DNA of 6,121 nucleotides from contig JAEWLO010000471.1 of the NCBI GenBank assembly GCA_023457475.1, positions 1 through 6,121 of the forward strand, read 5' to 3'. The notes below the pieces were generated by a model. That model searched no databases. It was not told the DNA's origin and saw nothing but the letters and a program-made list of their open reading frames with translations. The position numbers were made by a program, and so were the translations under genes. Positions 6,050 through 6,121 of this stretch are shown piece by piece. This stretch comes from Pseudomonadota bacterium (GTDB lineage: Bacteria > Pseudomonadota > Gammaproteobacteria > Xanthomonadales > Xanthomonadaceae). Each line of letters starts with the position of its first letter. Positions within the stretch are counted from its first letter, which is position 1.

Positions 6050-6121
6050 GCTGGTGGATTCGGGCGAAAAGCCTGTGCGCTACGGTTCCCGTATTTGGCG
6101 GGACGGTGTGGGTTCTCGGGG
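6050..6121. other. Intergenic tail with no supported gene
   Basis: No convincing reading frame, start site or promoter could be assigned. The only structure seen is a weak five-pair inverted repeat (TCCCG at 6087-6091 with CGGGA at 6099-6103), which is within chance expectation at this GC content. Confidence 0.5.

Noticed and set aside
6078..6086. CTAC (GTAG on the minus strand) as a second, inverted SMAG element
   Set aside because: The sequence next to it on the minus strand does not form a palindromic stem, so the tetranucleotide is most likely chance.
6087..6103. Five-pair inverted repeat TCCCG/CGGGA
   Set aside because: Short stem, seven-base loop and no T-run; expected by chance in high-GC intergenic DNA.
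1..6121. CRISPR array, tRNA or rRNA gene, insertion sequence, phage or defence genes
   Set aside because: No regularly spaced repeats, tRNA- or rRNA-like stretches, transposase motifs or foreign-looking genes were seen; nearly all bases are explained by six biosynthetic genes.

Overview
The window is a high-GC, wholly bacterial stretch holding the distal half of a branched-chain amino acid operon. Gene order on the + strand is ilvM (3' part only), ilvA, leuA, leuC, leuD, leuB. This order (in relatives preceded by ilvC and ilvG), the high GC and the proteins themselves point to Xanthomonadaceae. A GTAG-headed hairpin after leuB, of the type called SMAG in Stenotrophomonas maltophilia, makes Stenotrophomonas or a close relative the best guess. 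The genus is inferred from memory of these families, not from a search.

Layout: bases 1-225 are the end of the acetolactate synthase regulatory subunit. Bases 215-1360 are a PLP-dependent threonine dehydratase with a catalytic core but no regulatory domain; its last ~65 codons look like read-through of intergenic DNA. Bases 1357-2913 are 2-isopropylmalate synthase. After a 39-base gap come leuC (2953-4371), leuD (4371-4949) and leuB (4939-5997). Bases 5998-6121 are non-coding and hold two hairpins, the first a candidate operon end and the second a repeat element.

The genes form one metabolic unit. IlvA makes 2-oxobutyrate from threonine, and the acetolactate synthase regulated by IlvM condenses 2-oxobutyrate or pyruvate toward isoleucine and valine. 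LeuA draws 2-oxoisovalerate from the valine branch, LeuCD isomerises the product and LeuB oxidises and decarboxylates it to the keto acid of leucine. Every junction except leuA-leuC overlaps, so translational coupling is likely. No operon promoter, leader peptide or attenuator is in the window; the first gene is cut, so these would lie upstream.

The genes are intact, ordinary biosynthetic genes with their key catalytic residues. I found no new biological system. The points worth a second look are the regulation-less IlvA with its odd tail, the degenerate hairpin inside that tail, and the hairpin pair behind leuB.
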